From Nocardia sienata NBRC 100364 (lineage in GTDB: Bacteria; Actinomycetota; Actinomycetes; Mycobacteriales; Mycobacteriaceae), in the NCBI RefSeq assembly GCF_001613205.1, contig NZ_BDBX01000021.1, forward strand, positions 218,333-282,332: a stretch of 64,000 bases of DNA, in the 5' to 3' direction. The position numbers were made by a program, and so were the translations under genes. Each line of letters opens with the position of its first letter. Positions within the stretch are counted from its first letter, which is position 1. Below the pieces are notes generated by a model. That model searched no databases. It had not been told where the DNA came from and saw only the letters and a program-made list of their open reading frames with translations. Shown here in pieces: positions 23,601 through 34,700 of the stretch.

Positions 23601-26600
23601 TAGCTCCACCTCCGCGAACACCTCGTCGCCGCGCCGCCACGCGGCCCGCAGACCACGGAAGACCGGCCCGTACTCGTAGCCCCGCGCGGCCAGATCCCGG
23701 TAGGCATCGCCGATGTCCAGCAGCGAAGCGCCGACCGGCGGCCACACCCCCAGAGCCGGGTCCGTTGCCCGGCCGGCGGATTGGCGCACGAGTGTGGCCA
23801 CCACGTGACGCACCCAGACCGGCGTGTGTTCGTAACCGCCGGAACCTGTACGACCCGAGTCGTCGGCCGGCCGCGTACGTGAATGGACCGAGACACGCCG
23901 GGCTCCGGACTCGTCCGGTTTCCCCACCACCACCGCCCGGAACTCGACGGTATCGGCGGCCGGTAACGGCAACGGCGCCTCGATCACCAGTTCGGCCACC
24001 CGCGGGCATCCGATCACCGCGCCGATGTGCAGCACCAGCTCGGCGAACGCCGCCCCTGGCAACAGGGCCACACCAGCCACCGCGTGATCGACCACCCACG
24101 ACTGCCCCGACCGGGACAACCGCCCGGTGAAAACCACCTCGCCGGAATCGGGAACCTGCACCATCGCGCCCAGCAACGGGTGGCCCGGATCATCCAGACC
24201 CGACTGCCACACATCCACCGACGGCCCCGGTTCCAGCCAGTACCGCTGACGATCGAACGCATACGTCGGCAATGGCACCCGGCCCACCGCACGACCGGCG
24301 AACAGCGGACCCCAATCCACCTCCGCCCCCGCGACCCGCACCGCCCCCAGCGCCGCCACGAACGCCGCCGCCTCATCGACCGAGCGCCGCGACGACGCCA
24401 CCACCACCGACCTGGTCTCCAGCTCCGGGCGCTCGGCCAAGCACTCACGGATCATCGCGGTCAGCGCGGCATCCGGTCCGACCTCGACGAACCGGCGCAC
24501 CCCGGAGTCGATCAACGAATCCACCCCGGGTGCGAACCGCACACAGCTGCGTACATGCGAAACCCAGTACTCCGGATCGCACAGCCGCTCACCGATCAGC
24601 GCACCGGAGACATTCGACACGATCGGGATCGACGGCGATCGATACGTCAAACCCCGCGCCACCGCCCGGTACTCGTCCAGGATCGGCTCCATCAGCACCG
24701 AATGCGACGCGTGCGAGATCCGCAGCAACGAATTCTTGCGCCCCGCCTCGGTCAACCGCGCCTGGATCTCGGCGACAGCGTCGGCGTATCCGGAGAACAC
24801 CACCGAATTCGGGCCGTTGATCGTACCGACCGACACCCGCTCGCCGTAACCGTCCAGCAACTGCGCGGCCTCGGCCTCCGACACCGCCGCCGCCAGCATG
24901 GCACCACCCGACGGCGCCGCGCCCATCAATCGGCCGCGCGCGGCCACCAGCGCACACGCGTCCGGCAACGACCACACCCCGGCCACGTACGCCGCGGCGA
25001 GCTCACCCAGCGAATGCCCGGCCACCACATCCGGCACCACACCGAACGATTCCAGCAACCGGAACAGCGCCACCTCGAACGCGAACAACGCCGGCTGCAT
25101 CCATTCCATCTGGTCGAGCAACCCGTCGGGATCGGTGAACATCACCGCCCGCAACGACCCGCCCAGCTGCCGGTCCAACTCCCCGCACACCTCGTCCAGC
25201 GCCGACGCGAACACCGGGAATGCCTGGTACAGACCCGCCCCCATGCCCACTCGCTGGGCCCCGCCACCGGTGAAGAGGAACGCGGTACTCCCCGCCCGCG
25301 CACCGCCCTCGACGACAGCCGGCGACACCGTCCCGGACGCCAGCGCCGCCAGCCCCGCGATCAACTCGTCCCGGTCGGCGCCGACCACCACCGCCCGGCG
25401 CTCGAGCCACCCCCGGGTCTCGATCAGCGAATACCCGATACTGTCCACATCCAGTTCGGGATGTTCGATCAGCCACTGCCGCAACCGCTCCGCCTGGCCG
25501 CGCAGACCCGGTTCCGACCTACCCGACAACAACAACGGCAGCACGCCCCCCGCGGCGCCACCGTCTGCAACCGCAGCGCTCGCGGGCGCATCCGCCGCCA
25601 ACGCGGGTGCTTCCTCCAGGATCACGTGAGCATTGGTGCCACTGATCCCGAACGAGGACACACCCGCGCGCCGGACACCCACACCGGCCGGCCACGGCTC
25701 GGACTCGGCCAGCAACCGAACCGAACCGGCCGACCAATCCACGTGTGGTGTCGGCGGATCGGCGTACAGGGACTTGGGCAAGGTCTCGTGGCGCAGGGCC
25801 GCCACCATCTTGATCACGCCGCCGATACCGGCCGCGGCCACCGCGTGCCCGATATTGGATTTCAGCGATCCGATCCGAAGCGGGTGCGCACGACCGGATC
25901 CGTAGGCGGCGATCAGAGCCTGGGCCTCGATCGGATCACCCAGCGCCGTACCGGTGCCGTGCGCCTCGACCGCGTCCACCTGGGCCGGGTCCAGCCCGGC
26001 ATTCGCCAAGGCCGCGGCGATCACCCGTTCCTGCGAAGGGCCGTTCGGCGCGCTCAGTCCATTGCTCGCGCCGTCCTGGTTGATCGCGCTGCCACGCACG
26101 ACCGCCAGCACCGGATGACCGAGCCGCCGCGCATCGGACAATCGCTCGACCACCAGCAACCCGGCGCCCTCGGCCCAGGTGACACCATCGGCGGCAGCGG
26201 AAAACGGCTTGCACCGCCCGTCGGCGGCCAGTCCGCGCTGGCGGGAGAAGTCGACGAACAGATCCGGGCTCGCCGCGACGGTGACACCACCGGTCAGGGC
26301 CAGCGACACCTCCCCCTGCCGCAATGCCTGACAGGCCAGATGCAACGCGACCAGCGACGAGGAACACGCGGTGTCGACGGTGACGGCCGGACCTTCCAGG
26401 CCCAGGACGTAGGCGACCCGGCCGGAGACCACACTGTGCGAGTTGCCGGTCAGCCGGAATCCCTCGTATTCACCGGTTACGCCGGGTGCGTATCCGGAGG
26501 AACCGGCGCCTATGTAGACACCGGCGTCGGTGTTGCGCAATGTGGCCGGATCGATCCCCGCGTTCTCGAGAGCCTCCCAGCACACTTCCAGAATCAACCG

Positions 26601-29600
26601 CTGCTGTGGATCCATCGCCGCCGCCTCACGCGGTGCGATGCCGAAGAACGCCGCATCGAAAGCCGCCACGTCCTCGATGAAGCCGCCCTCCCGGGTGTAC
26701 ACAGTGCCGGGCTTGTCCGGATCGGCGTCGAAGAGGCGGTCCAGGTCCCAGCCGCGATCCGCCGGAAAGGGGGTGACCGCGTCGACGCCACCGGCGACCA
26801 GGTCCCACAGGTCATCGGCCGACCGCACGCCGCCCGGGAATCGGCAACCGATTCCGACAATGGCGATCGGTTCCTCGGTGCGGTCGCGTCGCGCCGCCCG
26901 CGGTGCGTCGCGCTCGTGGCCTTCCAACCGGGAACGAACCAGCCGGGTGACCGCGGTCGGTGTCGGGTGGTCGAAGATCAGTGTCATCGGCAGGTCGACT
27001 CCGGTGGCGCGAGCCAACCGATGCCGCAATTCGATCCCGCTCAGGGAATTGAAGCCGGAGGCGGTGAACGGCAGGTCGGGATCGATCGCGTCGCCCGAAT
27101 CGTGACCGAGTACTGCCGCCGCCTGCTCGGTGACCACCGCGAGCACCATCGCCTGCCGCTGCGGCCCGGCCACGGCGCCGAGCCGCTCGGCGAAGGACCC
27201 GGCCACCACGGTCCGCCGTTCACGTACCGGGCTGGTTCGGTCGGCCACCGCGGCGGCGGTCTCGGGTACGGGTCCCGCCGGCTCGATCAGCACCGATTCG
27301 ATGGTGAGCAAGGGCCGGCCGTTCTCGGTGGTCGCGGCGAGGCGCGTGGCACCCGCTTCGCCACATCCGATCCGGACGCGCGCGGCCGGCTCACCACGGT
27401 CGTACAGGCGGATACCGCGCAGCGACACCGCGATCGGTATCGCCGGACTGTCGGATCCGGCGGTGGAGGAGTCCAGCGCGGGATGCAACATGGCATCGAA
27501 GAGCGCCGGATGAACCATGAAACGGCCGGCCTCATCGGTCAGGCTCTCGTCGAGCGAAACCTCGGCGAAGTGCTCGCCGTCCTGTTCCCAGGCGGCGGTG
27601 ACGCCCTGGAACGCCACGCCGTAGTCGATGCCGCGGGCGAACAGCCGGTCGTAGAGTTGCCCGGCGGACACCCGGTCGGCCGCGGGGGGCCGGTCACCGA
27701 TCGCCGCCCCGGTGGAGTCCGCCGTGTCCACGGCGGAGGCGAGCACGCCGGACGCACACCGCACCCACATCGGCGCGCCGCCCTCGTCACCGGCGGCCTC
27801 GGTGCCGGGTCGCACGTGCACGGTGAACGCCCGCTGCCCGTGGTCGTCCGCTACTGCCACACCGACCTGCAAATCCAGGACTTCGGCAGCGGGCAGCGGT
27901 GGGTGGATCCGCAATTCCGACACCGTTTCGGCGCCGACCCGGGCGCCGGCGGCCAGGGCGATATCGACCCAGACCGAGCCGGGTACCACCGCCGTACCGG
28001 CGAGCACATGGTCGGCGAGCCACGGATGGGTACGGGTGGTCAGCCGGCCGGCGAACAGCCAACCGCCGGTATCCGCGACGGGCATCGCGGCGCCGAGCAC
28101 CGGATGATCGGGATGGACCAGCCCGTACGCGCGTACATCGCCTGCTCCGACAGCCGCATCCGGGGTCCAGCACTGCCGCCGTTGGAAGGCATAGGTCGGC
28201 AGATCCACGGGGACGGTACGTGGCGCGAGCAGCTCGGCCGGAACATCGATGCCCACGCAGTGCGCCCGAGCCAGCGCGGCGCCGAACTGCTCCGCACCGC
28301 CACGTTCGCGTTCGAGCGTGCCGAGCACGGCCACCCGCTCGGACAGTCCCAGCGACCCGGCGGTCAGTTCGATCGCCACATTCAGCACCGGATGCGGGCT
28401 GACCTCGACGAACGCGTTCATTCCGGTATCGATCAACCTGCGCACCGATTCGGCGAACCGGACCTGCCGGCGCAGACCGCGGTACCAGTACCCGGCATCC
28501 AGGCCGGCCGTATCCAGGTAATCGCCCGTCACGGTCGAAAAGAACGGTATCGATCCCGAAGCGGGCCGGATCGGCTCCAGTTCGGCCAGTAATCGGTCCC
28601 GGATCCGTTCCACCGCGGCCGAATGCGAGGCGTAGTCCACCGGAACCCGCTTCGCCCAGACTCCCTCGGCCGCGCACTGGTCGAGGAACTCCCCGATCGC
28701 CTCGGCATCGCCGGATACGACCGTCTGCCCCGGACCGTTCTCGGCGGCCACCGATACTCGACCGCCGAACGCACGCAGCCGATCGGCGACAGTATCCGCG
28801 GACAGGCCCACCGCGGCCATGCCGCCGGATCCGGCGAGCTCCTGGGCCACCGCCTGGGAGCGCAACGCCACCACCCGGGCACCATCGGCCATCGACAGGC
28901 CGCCGGCCACCACCGCGGCCGCGATCTCACCCTGCGAATGTCCGAGCACCGCGGCCGGCCGGACACCCCGCGCCTGCCACGATCGCGCCAGTGACACCAT
29001 GACCGCGAACAGGGCCGGTTGCACCACGTCCACCCGGTCCAGTCCGGGGGCACCCGGTTCGGCCCGCAGCACCTCGGTCAACGACCAGTCCACGAACGGT
29101 GCCAGCGCCGCTTCGCATTCGGCCACGGACGCGGCGAACACGGGGTCGGCGGTCAGTAACCGGGCACCCATTCCCGCCCATTGGCCACCCTGACCCGGAA
29201 AGACGAAAACCACCCGACGGGCCGCGGCACGCTCCGGTGCGACCACCCCCGGACCGGTTTCGGGTGCCGGGTCGATGAGCCCGGACAGCCCGTCGGCCAG
29301 GGTGGCGATATCCCCGCCGACCACGGCCGCGCGCCACTCCAGGTGCGCGCGGGACCGGGCCAGCGAGGAGGCCACCGCCGCGGCTGCGAGGTCGGGATGA
29401 TCGCCGAGCCAGTCCCGAAGCCGAGCGGCCTGCGCGCCCAGCGCCTCGGGACTGCGCGCGGACAGTACCCAGGTCAGCGGCTGCCGGGGCGCGGTATCCG
29501 GATCGCCGGGGTCCGTCCCTGCCGCGACCGTCGCCCCGGCGGGAGCTCCTTCCAGGATCACGTGCGCGTTGGTACCGCCCATACCGAACGACGAGACAGC

Positions 29601-30782
29601 GGCGCGGCGCACCGGGGCGGCCGGCCAGGGCCGGTTGTCGGTCACCACGGTCAGGCCCAGCTCATCGAGCGGTATCCGGGAATTGGGCGTGTGGAAATTC
29701 AGGCTGGGTACCAGCCGGCCGTACCGCACACACAGTGCGGTTTTGATGAACCCGGCGATTCCGGCCGCACCTTCCAGGTGCCCGATATTGGTCTTGACCG
29801 AGCCGACGGCCAGCGGCCGCCCGGCCGGTCGTCCGGCGCCATAGGTATCGCCCAGCGCGGCCGCCTCCACCGGATCGCCCGCGGGGGTGCCGGTTCCGTG
29901 TAGCTCCACATAGTCCACCGACTCCGGTTCGACCGCGGCGGCCGCGAGCGCGTCCCGGATGACCGCCGCCTGAGTGGCCGGACTGGGTGCGCTCAGCACC
30001 TGACGATCGTTGCCGTTGTTGACCGAACTTCCACGGATCACCGCGTAGACCCGGCGGCCGGCGGCCACCGCCCGGTGCAGTGGCTCGAGCACGACGATGC
30101 CCCCGCCTTCACCACGGACGGTCCCGTCGGCGTCGGCATCGAAGGTGCGGCACTTCCCCGACGGCGAATGGGCGCCGAACTGTTCGTAGCGCTCCCCGCT
30201 GAGCGGCGACAGGATCAGGTTGACGCCACCGGCGAGCGCGACCTCGCAGTCACCACGGCGGATCGCTTCGGCGGCCAGATGCACCGCCACCAGCGACGAG
30301 GACTGCCCACTGTCGACCACAAGACTCGGCCCGGTGAACCCGTAGTAATTCGAGATCCGGTTGGCCGCCACACCCCGGCCCACCGCCCACAGCGAATGCC
30401 GGCTGATAGCGGCTCGTCCCCGCGCGGCCACGATTTCGGCGAAATCGGTACCGGTACTCCCGAGGAACACACCGGTGGCAACCTCGGCCGGGGCGCCGAA
30501 ACCCGCGTCCTCCAGCGCCTCCCAGCTCAGTTCCAGACCGAGCAGCTGCTGGGGATCGATATCGCGGGCCTCGTTCGGGGGCACGCCGAAGAAGTCCGCG
30601 TCGTATCGGGTCGCGGTATCCAGGAACCCCGCGATTTCGTCGATTCCCGGACGGTCCGGCCCGGCGGTGCCGATCGCGTCCTCTCCTTCCCGCAGCAGTC
30701 GCCAGAATGCCTGGAGATCGGGGGCTCCGGGCATACGGCACGACATCCCGACAACAGCGATATCGTTCGCCGACTCGATCAT
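14241..30782 (-). CDS. Modular type I polyketide synthase B: KSQ loading module plus fully reducing modules 1 and 2
   Basis: This protein of about 5513 aa starts the polyketide chain. Order by residue from the ATG at 30782: KSQ 5-425 with Gln160 in place of Cys (VDSGQSSSL); AT ~500-830 with YASH; DH ~900-1200; ACP ~1245; then two modules KS-AT-DH-ER-KR-ACP (KS from ~1300 and ~3384). The C-terminal docking segment runs ~5440-5513 and ends [10 protein letters not shown]. There is no N-terminal docking helix, as expected for a first protein. A GTG at 30839 would add 19 residues, but only about 6 of the 18 codons after that GTG end in G or C, against a strong majority within the gene, so I choose ATG 30782. 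The ribosome site there (GACGGGAA) is weak. The gene lies 114 bp after PKS A and 24 bp before PKS C, in one operon with both. Confidence 0.96.
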   Translation of the reverse strand: MIESANDIAVVGMSCRMPGAPDLQAFWRLLREGEDAIGTAGPDRPGIDEIAGFLDTATRYDADFFGVPPNEARDIDPQQLLGLELSWEALEDAGFGAPAEVATGVFLGSTGTDFAEIVAARGRAAISRHSLWAVGRGVAANRISNYYGFTGPSLVVDSGQSSSLVAVHLAAEAIRRGDCEVALAGGVNLILSPLSGERYEQFGAHSPSGKCRTFDADADGTVRGEGGGIVVLEPLHRAVAAGRRVYAVIRGSSVNNGNDRQVLSAPSPATQAAVIRDALAAAAVEPESVDYVELHGTGTPAGDPVEAAALGDTYGAGRPAGRPLAVGSVKTNIGHLEGAAGIAGFIKTALCVRYGRLVPSLNFHTPNSRIPLDELGLTVVTDNRPWPAAPVRRAAVSSFGMGGTNAHVILEGAPAGATVAAGTDPGDPDTAPRQPLTWVLSARSPEALGAQAARLRDWLGDHPDLAAAAVASSLARSRAHLEWRAAVVGGDIATLADGLSGLIDPAPETGPGVVAPERAAARRVVFVFPGQGGQWAGMGARLLTADPVFAASVAECEAALAPFVDWSLTEVLRAEPGAPGLDRVDVVQPALFAVMVSLARSWQARGVRPAAVLGHSQGEIAAAVVAGGLSMADGARVVALRSQAVAQELAGSGGMAAVGLSADTVADRLRAFGGRVSVAAENGPGQTVVSGDAEAIGEFLDQCAAEGVWAKRVPVDYASHSAAVERIRDRLLAELEPIRPASGSIPFFSTVTGDYLDTAGLDAGYWYRGLRRQVRFAESVRRLIDTGMNAFVEVSPHPVLNVAIELTAGSLGLSERVAVLGTLERERGGAEQFGAALARAHCVGIDVPAELLAPRTVPVDLPTYAFQRRQCWTPDAAVGAGDVRAYGLVHPDHPVLGAAMPVADTGGWLFAGRLTTRTHPWLADHVLAGTAVVPGSVWVDIALAAGARVGAETVSELRIHPPLPAAEVLDLQVGVAVADDHGQRAFTVHVRPGTEAAGDEGGAPMWVRCASGVLASAVDTADSTGAAIGDRPPAADRVSAGQLYDRLFARGIDYGVAFQGVTAAWEQDGEHFAEVSLDESLTDEAGRFMVHPALFDAMLHPALDSSTAGSDSPAIPIAVSLRGIRLYDRGEPAARVRIGCGEAGATRLAATTENGRPLLTIESVLIEPAGPVPETAAAVADRTSPVRERRTVVAGSFAERLGAVAGPQRQAMVLAVVTEQAAAVLGHDSGDAIDPDLPFTASGFNSLSGIELRHRLARATGVDLPMTLIFDHPTPTAVTRLVRSRLEGHERDAPRAARRDRTEEPIAIVGIGCRFPGGVRSADDLWDLVAGGVDAVTPFPADRGWDLDRLFDADPDKPGTVYTREGGFIEDVAAFDAAFFGIAPREAAAMDPQQRLILEVCWEALENAGIDPATLRNTDAGVYIGAGSSGYAPGVTGEYEGFRLTGNSHSVVSGRVAYVLGLEGPAVTVDTACSSSLVALHLACQALRQGEVSLALTGGVTVAASPDLFVDFSRQRGLAADGRCKPFSAAADGVTWAEGAGLLVVERLSDARRLGHPVLAVVRGSAINQDGASNGLSAPNGPSQERVIAAALANAGLDPAQVDAVEAHGTGTALGDPIEAQALIAAYGSGRAHPLRIGSLKSNIGHAVAAAGIGGVIKMVAALRHETLPKSLYADPPTPHVDWSAGSVRLLAESEPWPAGVGVRRAGVSSFGISGTNAHVILEEAPALAADAPASAAVADGGAAGGVLPLLLSGRSEPGLRGQAERLRQWLIEHPELDVDSIGYSLIETRGWLERRAVVVGADRDELIAGLAALASGTVSPAVVEGGARAGSTAFLFTGGGAQRVGMGAGLYQAFPVFASALDEVCGELDRQLGGSLRAVMFTDPDGLLDQMEWMQPALFAFEVALFRLLESFGVVPDVVAGHSLGELAAAYVAGVWSLPDACALVAARGRLMGAAPSGGAMLAAAVSEAEAAQLLDGYGERVSVGTINGPNSVVFSGYADAVAEIQARLTEAGRKNSLLRISHASHSVLMEPILDEYRAVARGLTYRSPSIPIVSNVSGALIGERLCDPEYWVSHVRSCVRFAPGVDSLIDSGVRRFVEVGPDAALTAMIRECLAERPELETRSVVVASSRRSVDEAAAFVAALGAVRVAGAEVDWGPLFAGRAVGRVPLPTYAFDRQRYWLEPGPSVDVWQSGLDDPGHPLLGAMVQVPDSGEVVFTGRLSRSGQSWVVDHAVAGVALLPGAAFAELVLHIGAVIGCPRVAELVIEAPLPLPAADTVEFRAVVVGKPDESGARRVSVHSRTRPADDSGRTGSGGYEHTPVWVRHVVATLVRQSAGRATDPALGVWPPVGASLLDIGDAYRDLAARGYEYGPVFRGLRAAWRRGDEVFAEVELPAGAGGDEFDLHPALLDAALHVILVTGLLPDTWSGQVAVPFAWEDVELYATGATEVRVRVVATDPGSGRFAVTLTDATGATVAEVGALTMRPISTDALSATRRRTDVGYRVDWVALPEDDGASGDSGTWSPAEIGETVTIAGRTVSVLRLDDETGGDVPRDVRHTVTALTERIQRLLSHDDPVVVVTCRAVAVHPGEPVDITQAPVWGTVRVAQSERPDRIVVLDIDDRSLYRRAVALAVARSTEPQLALRRGTWYAPRLSAGVGDIVGAADLVRTQGWAMTHLQKGTLAGDNIVLAEAPAQPALAPGQVRVALRAVGVNFRDALIALGMVANPVAGSRPISATFCVEGAGVVLETAPDVTEFAPGDRVFGFTSGAGSVSVTDRRLLAPIPEGWSFVQAAAVPVVYATAYYGLVDLAGAEQGETLLLHAATGGVGLAAVQLARHLGLRLLVTAGESKWGVLRDLGFADHEIADSRTLDFERKFLEVTDGRGADIVLDSLAGEFVDASLRLLPRGGRFIEMGLLDERDPVQVAAQYPGVEYRSFVLLDVHPDRLREILTAVVGLFESGALTPSQITAWDIRRAPETFRYMSQARHIGKNVLTVPTPLRPDGTVLITGGTGGLGAGLARHLITEYGVRSLVLTSRRGPEAPGAGELRAELAALGARVDIVACDAADRAALDAVLAAIPARHPLTAVVHAAGVLADGLLDTMTPERIAEVLRPKVDAAWNLHEATESMDLAAFVLYSSIAGVIGNPGQANYAAANVFLDALAQHRQTMGLVATSVAWGLWGDGTGMTTGLGSADIARLRRDGFPPLGTEEGLALFDAALAGGRAAFVGARIDRAALAESGSAGTRSIMRGLLRPSRRRAAAGPGESSTLADRLAVRPAGEREHLVLEVVRTQAAAVLGHETAESIDPGVPFKDLGFDSLSVMEFRNQLVKATGLALPSTLVFDYPTATAITELLLSRIAPDTSGDAGEPAARSSAKADPRRVDEPIAIVGMSCRFPGGVSSPDDLWELVAAGIDATGEFPADRGWDLARLFDPDPDSPGTTYTRRGGFLTDVSGFDAEFFGISPREASAMDPQQRLLLEASWAAIESAGIDPTTLRGSDTGVFMGVCDSGYAERIPEELEGYRLTGTAHSVVSGRVSYVLGLEGPAVSVDTACSSSLVALHQACRALRDGDTSLALAGGVTVAATPWLYINFARQRGLSPDGRCKAFSADADGVAFGEGVGVLVLERLSDALRLGHDVLAVVRGTAVNQDGASNGLTAPNGPSQERVIAAALADAGLEPADVDAVEAHGTGTTLGDPIEANALISAYGQDREHPVRIGTVKSNIGHTVAAAGVVGVVKMVQALRHEMLPRTLHAEEPSPHVEWSDGNVALLTEAVPWPADGRIRRAGVSSFGISGTNAHAILEEAPRVRTRAAEPADPPRTAVPFLVSANSEPGLRAQAQRLRQWLIEHPDLDLRDAARALETTRARLDRRGAVVAADRDELLAGLTEMAAGAPGTITATAGTGATALLFTGQGAQRTGMGAGLYAAFDVFAAAFDEVCSHIDPLLGRSLEDIVFDPGNADLLDRTEFTQPALFAFEVAAFRLLESFGVVPDVLIGHSIGELAAAYVAGVWSLPDACALVVARGRSMGALPAGGAMLAAAVTEDVAVKAVADFADRVSVAAVNGPSSVVLSGDLDAIVEIEAELTRAGVKTNRLRVSHAFHSPRMDPVLDEFRRVAQGVTYHRPTLPIVSNVSGSVAGAELTDPDYWVDQLRGCVRFAPGVETATALGVRRFVENGPDAVLSVMARQCLAATPDIEDRSIFVAAARRSADEPTQLLSALAWAHVAGVAVDWRPLFAGRPGSPVSLPAYVFQHQRYWPAPITVSDVRQPDMDRAGHPLLSAMVRLPDSDGAVFTGRLTADGHPWPADHAVAGTTLLPGAAFVDLVLHIGTTMDCPRLAELVVESPLPLAGETAVELRAVTSGPDESGARAVSVYSRPGGGGPGSGADGDDRSGRWIRHVSATVVPEPQVADTADDDTEPMSWPPRGAAAVDTNDVYADLAARGYEYGPAFRGLRALWRGAGEVFAEVSLPEAAGPADEFGIHPALLDAALHAVVVGGLVPAADADTVAVPFSWEDVVLDAAGASSVRVRAVAKTSSGQVTVWLADTSGVPVARIGTLTLRPISVGALEPAGRHLPGAGYEVDWIRLPESGAEHAEEPAAADTVSDAGDIGEIVTGAGRTAAVIRVDQRMISGDLPEAVHDVVIGVSAEIMRLLDRDIPIVVVTCRAVAVHPGEPVDLSSSAVWGLVRSVQSEYPDRLLLLDIDDWTDYRNSIARVLSVRQEPQLAIRRGAVHAPRLRRAGDEPAVDMAGAQSSWSLRLRGRGTLTGDNFAFAENSDALEPLAAGRVRVSMRLVGLNFRDVLIALGTYPDPDAAIGGEGAGVVLEVAADVTEFAPGDRVFGFFTGVGSVTVTDRRLLARIPRGWSFARAASVPIAYTTAYYALVDLAAAVPGETLLLHAATGGVGMAAIQVARHLGLRSLVTASRPKWGVLRDLGFPEDLIGDSRTLDFEQKFLQVTDGRGVDIVLDSLAGEFVDASLRLLPRGGRFIEMGMIDRRDPAEVAAGHPGVRYRDFMLLDADPGRLQEILATLVALFEAGTLRPSPITAWDVRHGPEAFRYLSQAQHIGKNVLTVPTRMRPDGTVLITGGTGALGAVLARHLVRTYGVRRLVLAGRRGPAAPGAVELRDELIAAGAEVEVVACDAADRAAVDAVLASIPPDRPLTAVVHAAGVLADGVFERLTEEQIRTVLAAKVDAAWNLHEATADLDLAVFVMFSSIAGVIGSPGQANYAAANVFLDSLAHHRRISGLPATSLAWGPWRQGGGMTSALSETDLARLRREGLLPLEDPEGMALFDAALAAGRTVSVAARLDRAALAELPQGELRAVMRGLTRPARRRAAGPVDESPTGLSGQLAGRSPAEQEQLLLEVIRAQAAAVLGYHSAAEIGVDKQFSDIGFDSLGIMEFRNRLKAAAGVQLVATAMFDYPTPVALAGFLRREIAPGDDPMPVITMEFDSLARHCAEAELSPAQRSEIASRLAVLQRQLEGNDRGAADLAENAEKLDDADDRELFDFIDNLS
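20690..26885 (-). other. PKS module 1: KS-AT(HASH)-DH-ER-KR-ACP, fully reducing
   Basis: KS has DTACSSSL (~26366). AT has FTGGGAQ (~25265), GHSLGE and HASH (~24703), the same anomalous set as module 4. DH has [10 protein letters not shown] and [12 protein letters not shown] (~22700-21850) has [13 protein letters not shown] and the NADPH loop [13 protein letters not shown] has [12 protein letters not shown] instead of LDD, and NYAAAN. ACP has LGFDSLS. Prediction: saturated C14-C15, methyl at C14 only if methylmalonyl is used. Boundaries approximate. Confidence 0.83.
26925..30782 (-). other. PKS loading module: KSQ-AT(methylmalonyl)-DH-ACP
   Basis: The KS active site is VDSGQSSSL, Gln codon at 30303-30305; both His motifs (ELHGTGT, KTNIGHL) remain, the classic KSQ decarboxylase pattern. 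The AT has PGQGGQ, RVDVVQ, GHSQGE and YASH, all methylmalonyl-CoA signatures, so the starter should be propionyl. Unusually a DH-like domain follows ([21 protein letters not shown]) although there is no KR to make its substrate. The ACP reads GFNSL (Asn codon 27048-27050) instead of GFDSL; the phosphopantetheine Ser is kept. Confidence 0.85.
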
Positions 30783-30896
30783 GGAAATTCCCGTCCAACC
30801 AGGTGAATACTGAGTTTTTTCGTGTTCGTCAGCAGCCACGCCGCCACCGCCACACCACCGACCGCGGCCGGCCGCGCCGGTCCTCTCCGATCGTCG

Positions 30897-31750
30897 TCAC
30901 GACCCGGGCTCCACCGCCGCCCGCTGCGGATCGGCGCCGGTCACAGCGCTGAGCCACCGCCGGATATGTGTGGCCACATCGGCTGCGGCCCCGTCCAGCA
31001 CCGACAAGTGGTCCGCGGTGATCCGCACCGTCGGGCCGGCGTGCTGCCAATCCGGCACCGGCACCGGCATATCCGCCAGTCCCGGCATCGGGGTGGTGGC
31101 CCGCAGCAGCAGCGTGGGTTCGGAGATCGGCTCCGCCGCGCGGCCGCCGTAGACCTGGCCGTAGTGCGCCATCACCACCAGGCCCCGATCGTCGACGGTC
31201 ACCAGTTCGTGGCCGAAGGCCACTTCGAGTGCGCTGCCGAACACCTCCAGGTTGTCCTCTTCGCTGTCGGGCGAATAGGTGTCGATCATGGCGACACCTC
31301 TCGGCGCCCGTCCGCGTTCGGCGAGCCGACCGGCGAGCCCGTGCGCGATCGCGCCACCGATCGAATAGCCGACCAGCACGAACGGATCCGCCCCCACCGT
31401 GTCGAGGGTGGCGTCGGCAAGGCAGTCCAACAGGGCATCCCAGTCTGGCGGCAGCGACTCGCCCGGCCGCGTACCGGGCAGCCAGAGCGCGGTCATCCCG
31501 AACTCCGAACCCAGCTCCCGGGCCAACCGGCCGAACTGGTGCGGACCGTTACCGACCACGAACGACGGGATACAGATCAGCTTCGGCCCGGCCCCGCCGC
31601 GCGCCAGCAACATCGGTTTCGGCGCGACCAGCCGATCGGCCGACTCGTCCAGATCGACGATGAGCCGGCCGGTCTGCATCAGCACCGGCAGGGCGACCTT
31701 CGCATCACCGCGCCGCAGCGCCTCGGTGACCAATTCGGTGAGAATCCCGG
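30897..31750 (-). other. Terminal thioesterase domain of the PKS
   Basis: An alpha/beta-hydrolase chain-release domain follows the module 7 ACP. The nucleophile elbow is GYSIGG (~31365). Candidate triad partners are the Asp in AMIDTYSPD and the His in [10 protein letters not shown]. This is the normal layout of a modular PKS thioesterase. With no predicted free hydroxyl on the chain, hydrolysis to a free acid, or transfer to an external nucleophile, is more likely than macrolactonisation (inference). Confidence 0.85.
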
Positions 31751-34700
31751 GCGCACTCGGGCCTGTCGCCGGCGCAGCCCCGCCCTCGACCCCGACGAGG
31801 CCACTGAGCTGCTCGGTCAGCGTCTCGGCCACGGCGGCCGGGGACGGATATTCGAATACCAGCGTGGACGCCAGGGTGAGTCCGGTGATCGTGGCGAGCC
31901 TGTTACGGAATTCCACGCCGCCCAGTGAGTCGAACCCGAGTTCGGTGAACAACGCGTCCGGGTCCACCGCTTCGGCCGAGGGGTGGCCCAGCACGGTGGC
32001 CACCAGCGTCCGGACCTCGTGCAGCACCAGGTCGTAACGTTGCGACTCGGCAACGGCCGCCAGCCGCCGGGCCAGCGATCCCGTGTCCTCGGCCGACAGC
32101 GCCGCCACCGGAGCGCGAACGATATCCCGGAGCAGGCTGGGCAATGCTCCGCTGCCCGCGAGGTCGCTGAGCGCGGACATGTCCAGCAGTGCGGTCAGCA
32201 CCGAGGCGTGGCCGGTGCCGAGTGCCCTGTCGAACAGCTCCATACCTGGTTCGGCGGTGATCGGTATCAACCCGAGCCGGGTGCGAATCTGGCGAACCAT
32301 CTGCTCGGCGCCTGCACCGGCGAGCGCGCTGCCCATGCCGACGGTCCACAGTCCCCAGGCCAGCGAGTGGGCGGGCAGCCCGGATTCGCGACGCTGATGG
32401 GCCAGCGCGTCCAGGAAGGCATTCGCCGCCGCGTAATTGCCCTGGCCCTGACCGCCGAGCAGTGGCGCGGCCGAGGAGAACAGGACGAAGGCCGACAGAT
32501 CCGCGTCCCGGGTGAGTTCGTGCAGGTTCACCGCCGCGTCCGTTTTCGGACGCATGACCCGATGCACCTGATCGGCGGTCAAGGTCGCGATGGTGCCGTC
32601 ATCGATAACGCCCGCGGTGTGCACGACAGCGGTCAATGGATACTCGGCCGGCACCGTGCGCAGGAGGTCACCCAAGGCCGCGCGATCGGCCGCATCGCAG
32701 GCGGCAACCCGCACCTGGGCACCGGCCTCGGTGAGTTCGGCGGCCAATTCGTCGGCACCCTCGGCGGCCGGCCCGCGCCGGGACACCAGCAGCAGCCTGC
32801 GCACCCCGTGCTCGGCCACCAGGTGCCGGGCCAGCAATGCGCCCAGGCCACCGGTGCCACCGGTGATCAGGACCGTCCCGGTGCCGAACGATACCGGTTC
32901 GGTGCCCGCCCCGGCCTTGACCATCCGGGGCACCATGGCCGAGGAATCGCGTACGGCGACCCGGGGCTCACCGAGCGCGGCGACCGCGCGAATCAGGTCC
33001 GCGCTCGGGGCGGTCCGGTCGTCGAGGTCGAGCTGGAGGATCCGGCCCGGGTATTCCGCCTGGGCGGAGTCGATCAGGCCGGCGACCGCCGCACTCGCCG
33101 GGTCGCCCGGCTCACCGGGCAGGTCGGCGGCGCAGCGGGTGACGACCACCAGGGTTGCGCGCTCAGTGCGTTCGTCGGCCAACCAGTCGCGTACCAGCGT
33201 CAGCGCCGCGCTGACCCGCAGCCGCGCGGCCTGCGCCTGGTCGCCCGCGACCGTCTCCACTCCGGAATCCCAGACCACCAACCCGGATTCCTCCGGGACG
33301 GTGGCCGGCCCGGTCGGATCCTGGTGGATGATCACCGATCCCGGCACGGGGGCCGAGCCGAGCACTACCACCGCGGTCCCCGACCCGGCGGCCGGGAGCG
33401 GCACGGTCTTCCAGCTGCGGGTGTAGAGCGGGCCGGCGGTGGCCCGGGAACGGTTCAGCGTCTCGATATCGACCGGACGGGCCAGCGCGGCGGCGATCGT
33501 CAGGACGGGTGCGCCCTCGGTGTCGGTGAGGTCGAGCCGGGCGGTATTGGTCTGGTCGGTGACGCCGATCCGAACGCGCACGATATCCGCGCCCGCCCGG
33601 TAGAGCCGGATCCCGGTGTAGGAGAAAGGCAGGGGAACCCGGCCCGGATCGTCGAGCCGGTCCAGCGACGGGTGGATACTCGCGTCCAGCAACGCCGGAT
33701 GGATCCGGTACTCCCGCGCCGCGGTGCTGTCGGGAAGCGCCACCTCGGCATACATCACATCGCCGGCACTCCATGCCGCGCGCACGCCACGGAAGGCCGG
33801 ACCGTAACCGAAGCCGATCGATGCCAGTTGTTCGTACAACTGCCCGGGGTCCAGCGGCCGCACCCCGTCCGCCGGCACCTGTCCGTCCCACTGCGCGTCG
33901 ATCGCCACCGAGCCGGCGGGAGCCAGCGTGCCGATCGCATGGGTGATCCAGTCGGCTTCGCCGGAGAACTCGGCCCGGACAGGGCGGGAATGGATCACGA
34001 ACCGCCGGCGGCCGGTCGTGTCGGCCGGCTCGACGACGACCTGCGCGTCGAGCGTGACGTCGTCGTCGAACAGCATCGGTGACTCGAGCACCAGTTCCTG
34101 GATCGTGTCCATGCCCAGATGGCTCCCGGCGTGCAGCGCCATCTCCACGAAACCCGTGCCCGGGATCAGGGCCGACCCGAATACCACATGGTCGGCCAGC
34201 CACGGATGGGTGCGGGTGGAGAAGCGGCCGGTGAACAGCCATTCGTCTCGCCCGACCACCGGCACGACCTCGGTCAGCAGATGACCCGATACCGGCCGGG
34301 TGATCTGCGGTCCCGGCTCGAGCCAGTACCGCTGATTCTGGAAAGCATAGGTCGGCAGCGCGACTCGACGGGTGTCCCGGCCCGCGAACAGCGGATCCAG
34401 CAGCACCGGCAGCCCCGAAACCCGGGCCTGCGCGAGGAACGTCACGAACTGAGTGCCCTCATCGGCCGTGCGCCGGGAGGTGGCCGCCACCAGCGACTCG
34501 GCTTCGCTCTCGGCACCGGCCAGGCATTCGCGGGTCATCGCGGTGAGCACCGCGTCGGGCCCGAGTTCCAGGAAACGCCGCACGCCGGAAGCGGCCAGCG
34601 TATCCACACCGGCGGCGAAGCGGACACATCCGCGCACCTGGTTCACCCAGTACTCCGGGTCGGTGACCTCGTCGCCGGCAGCAGTTCCCGAGAGGTTGGA

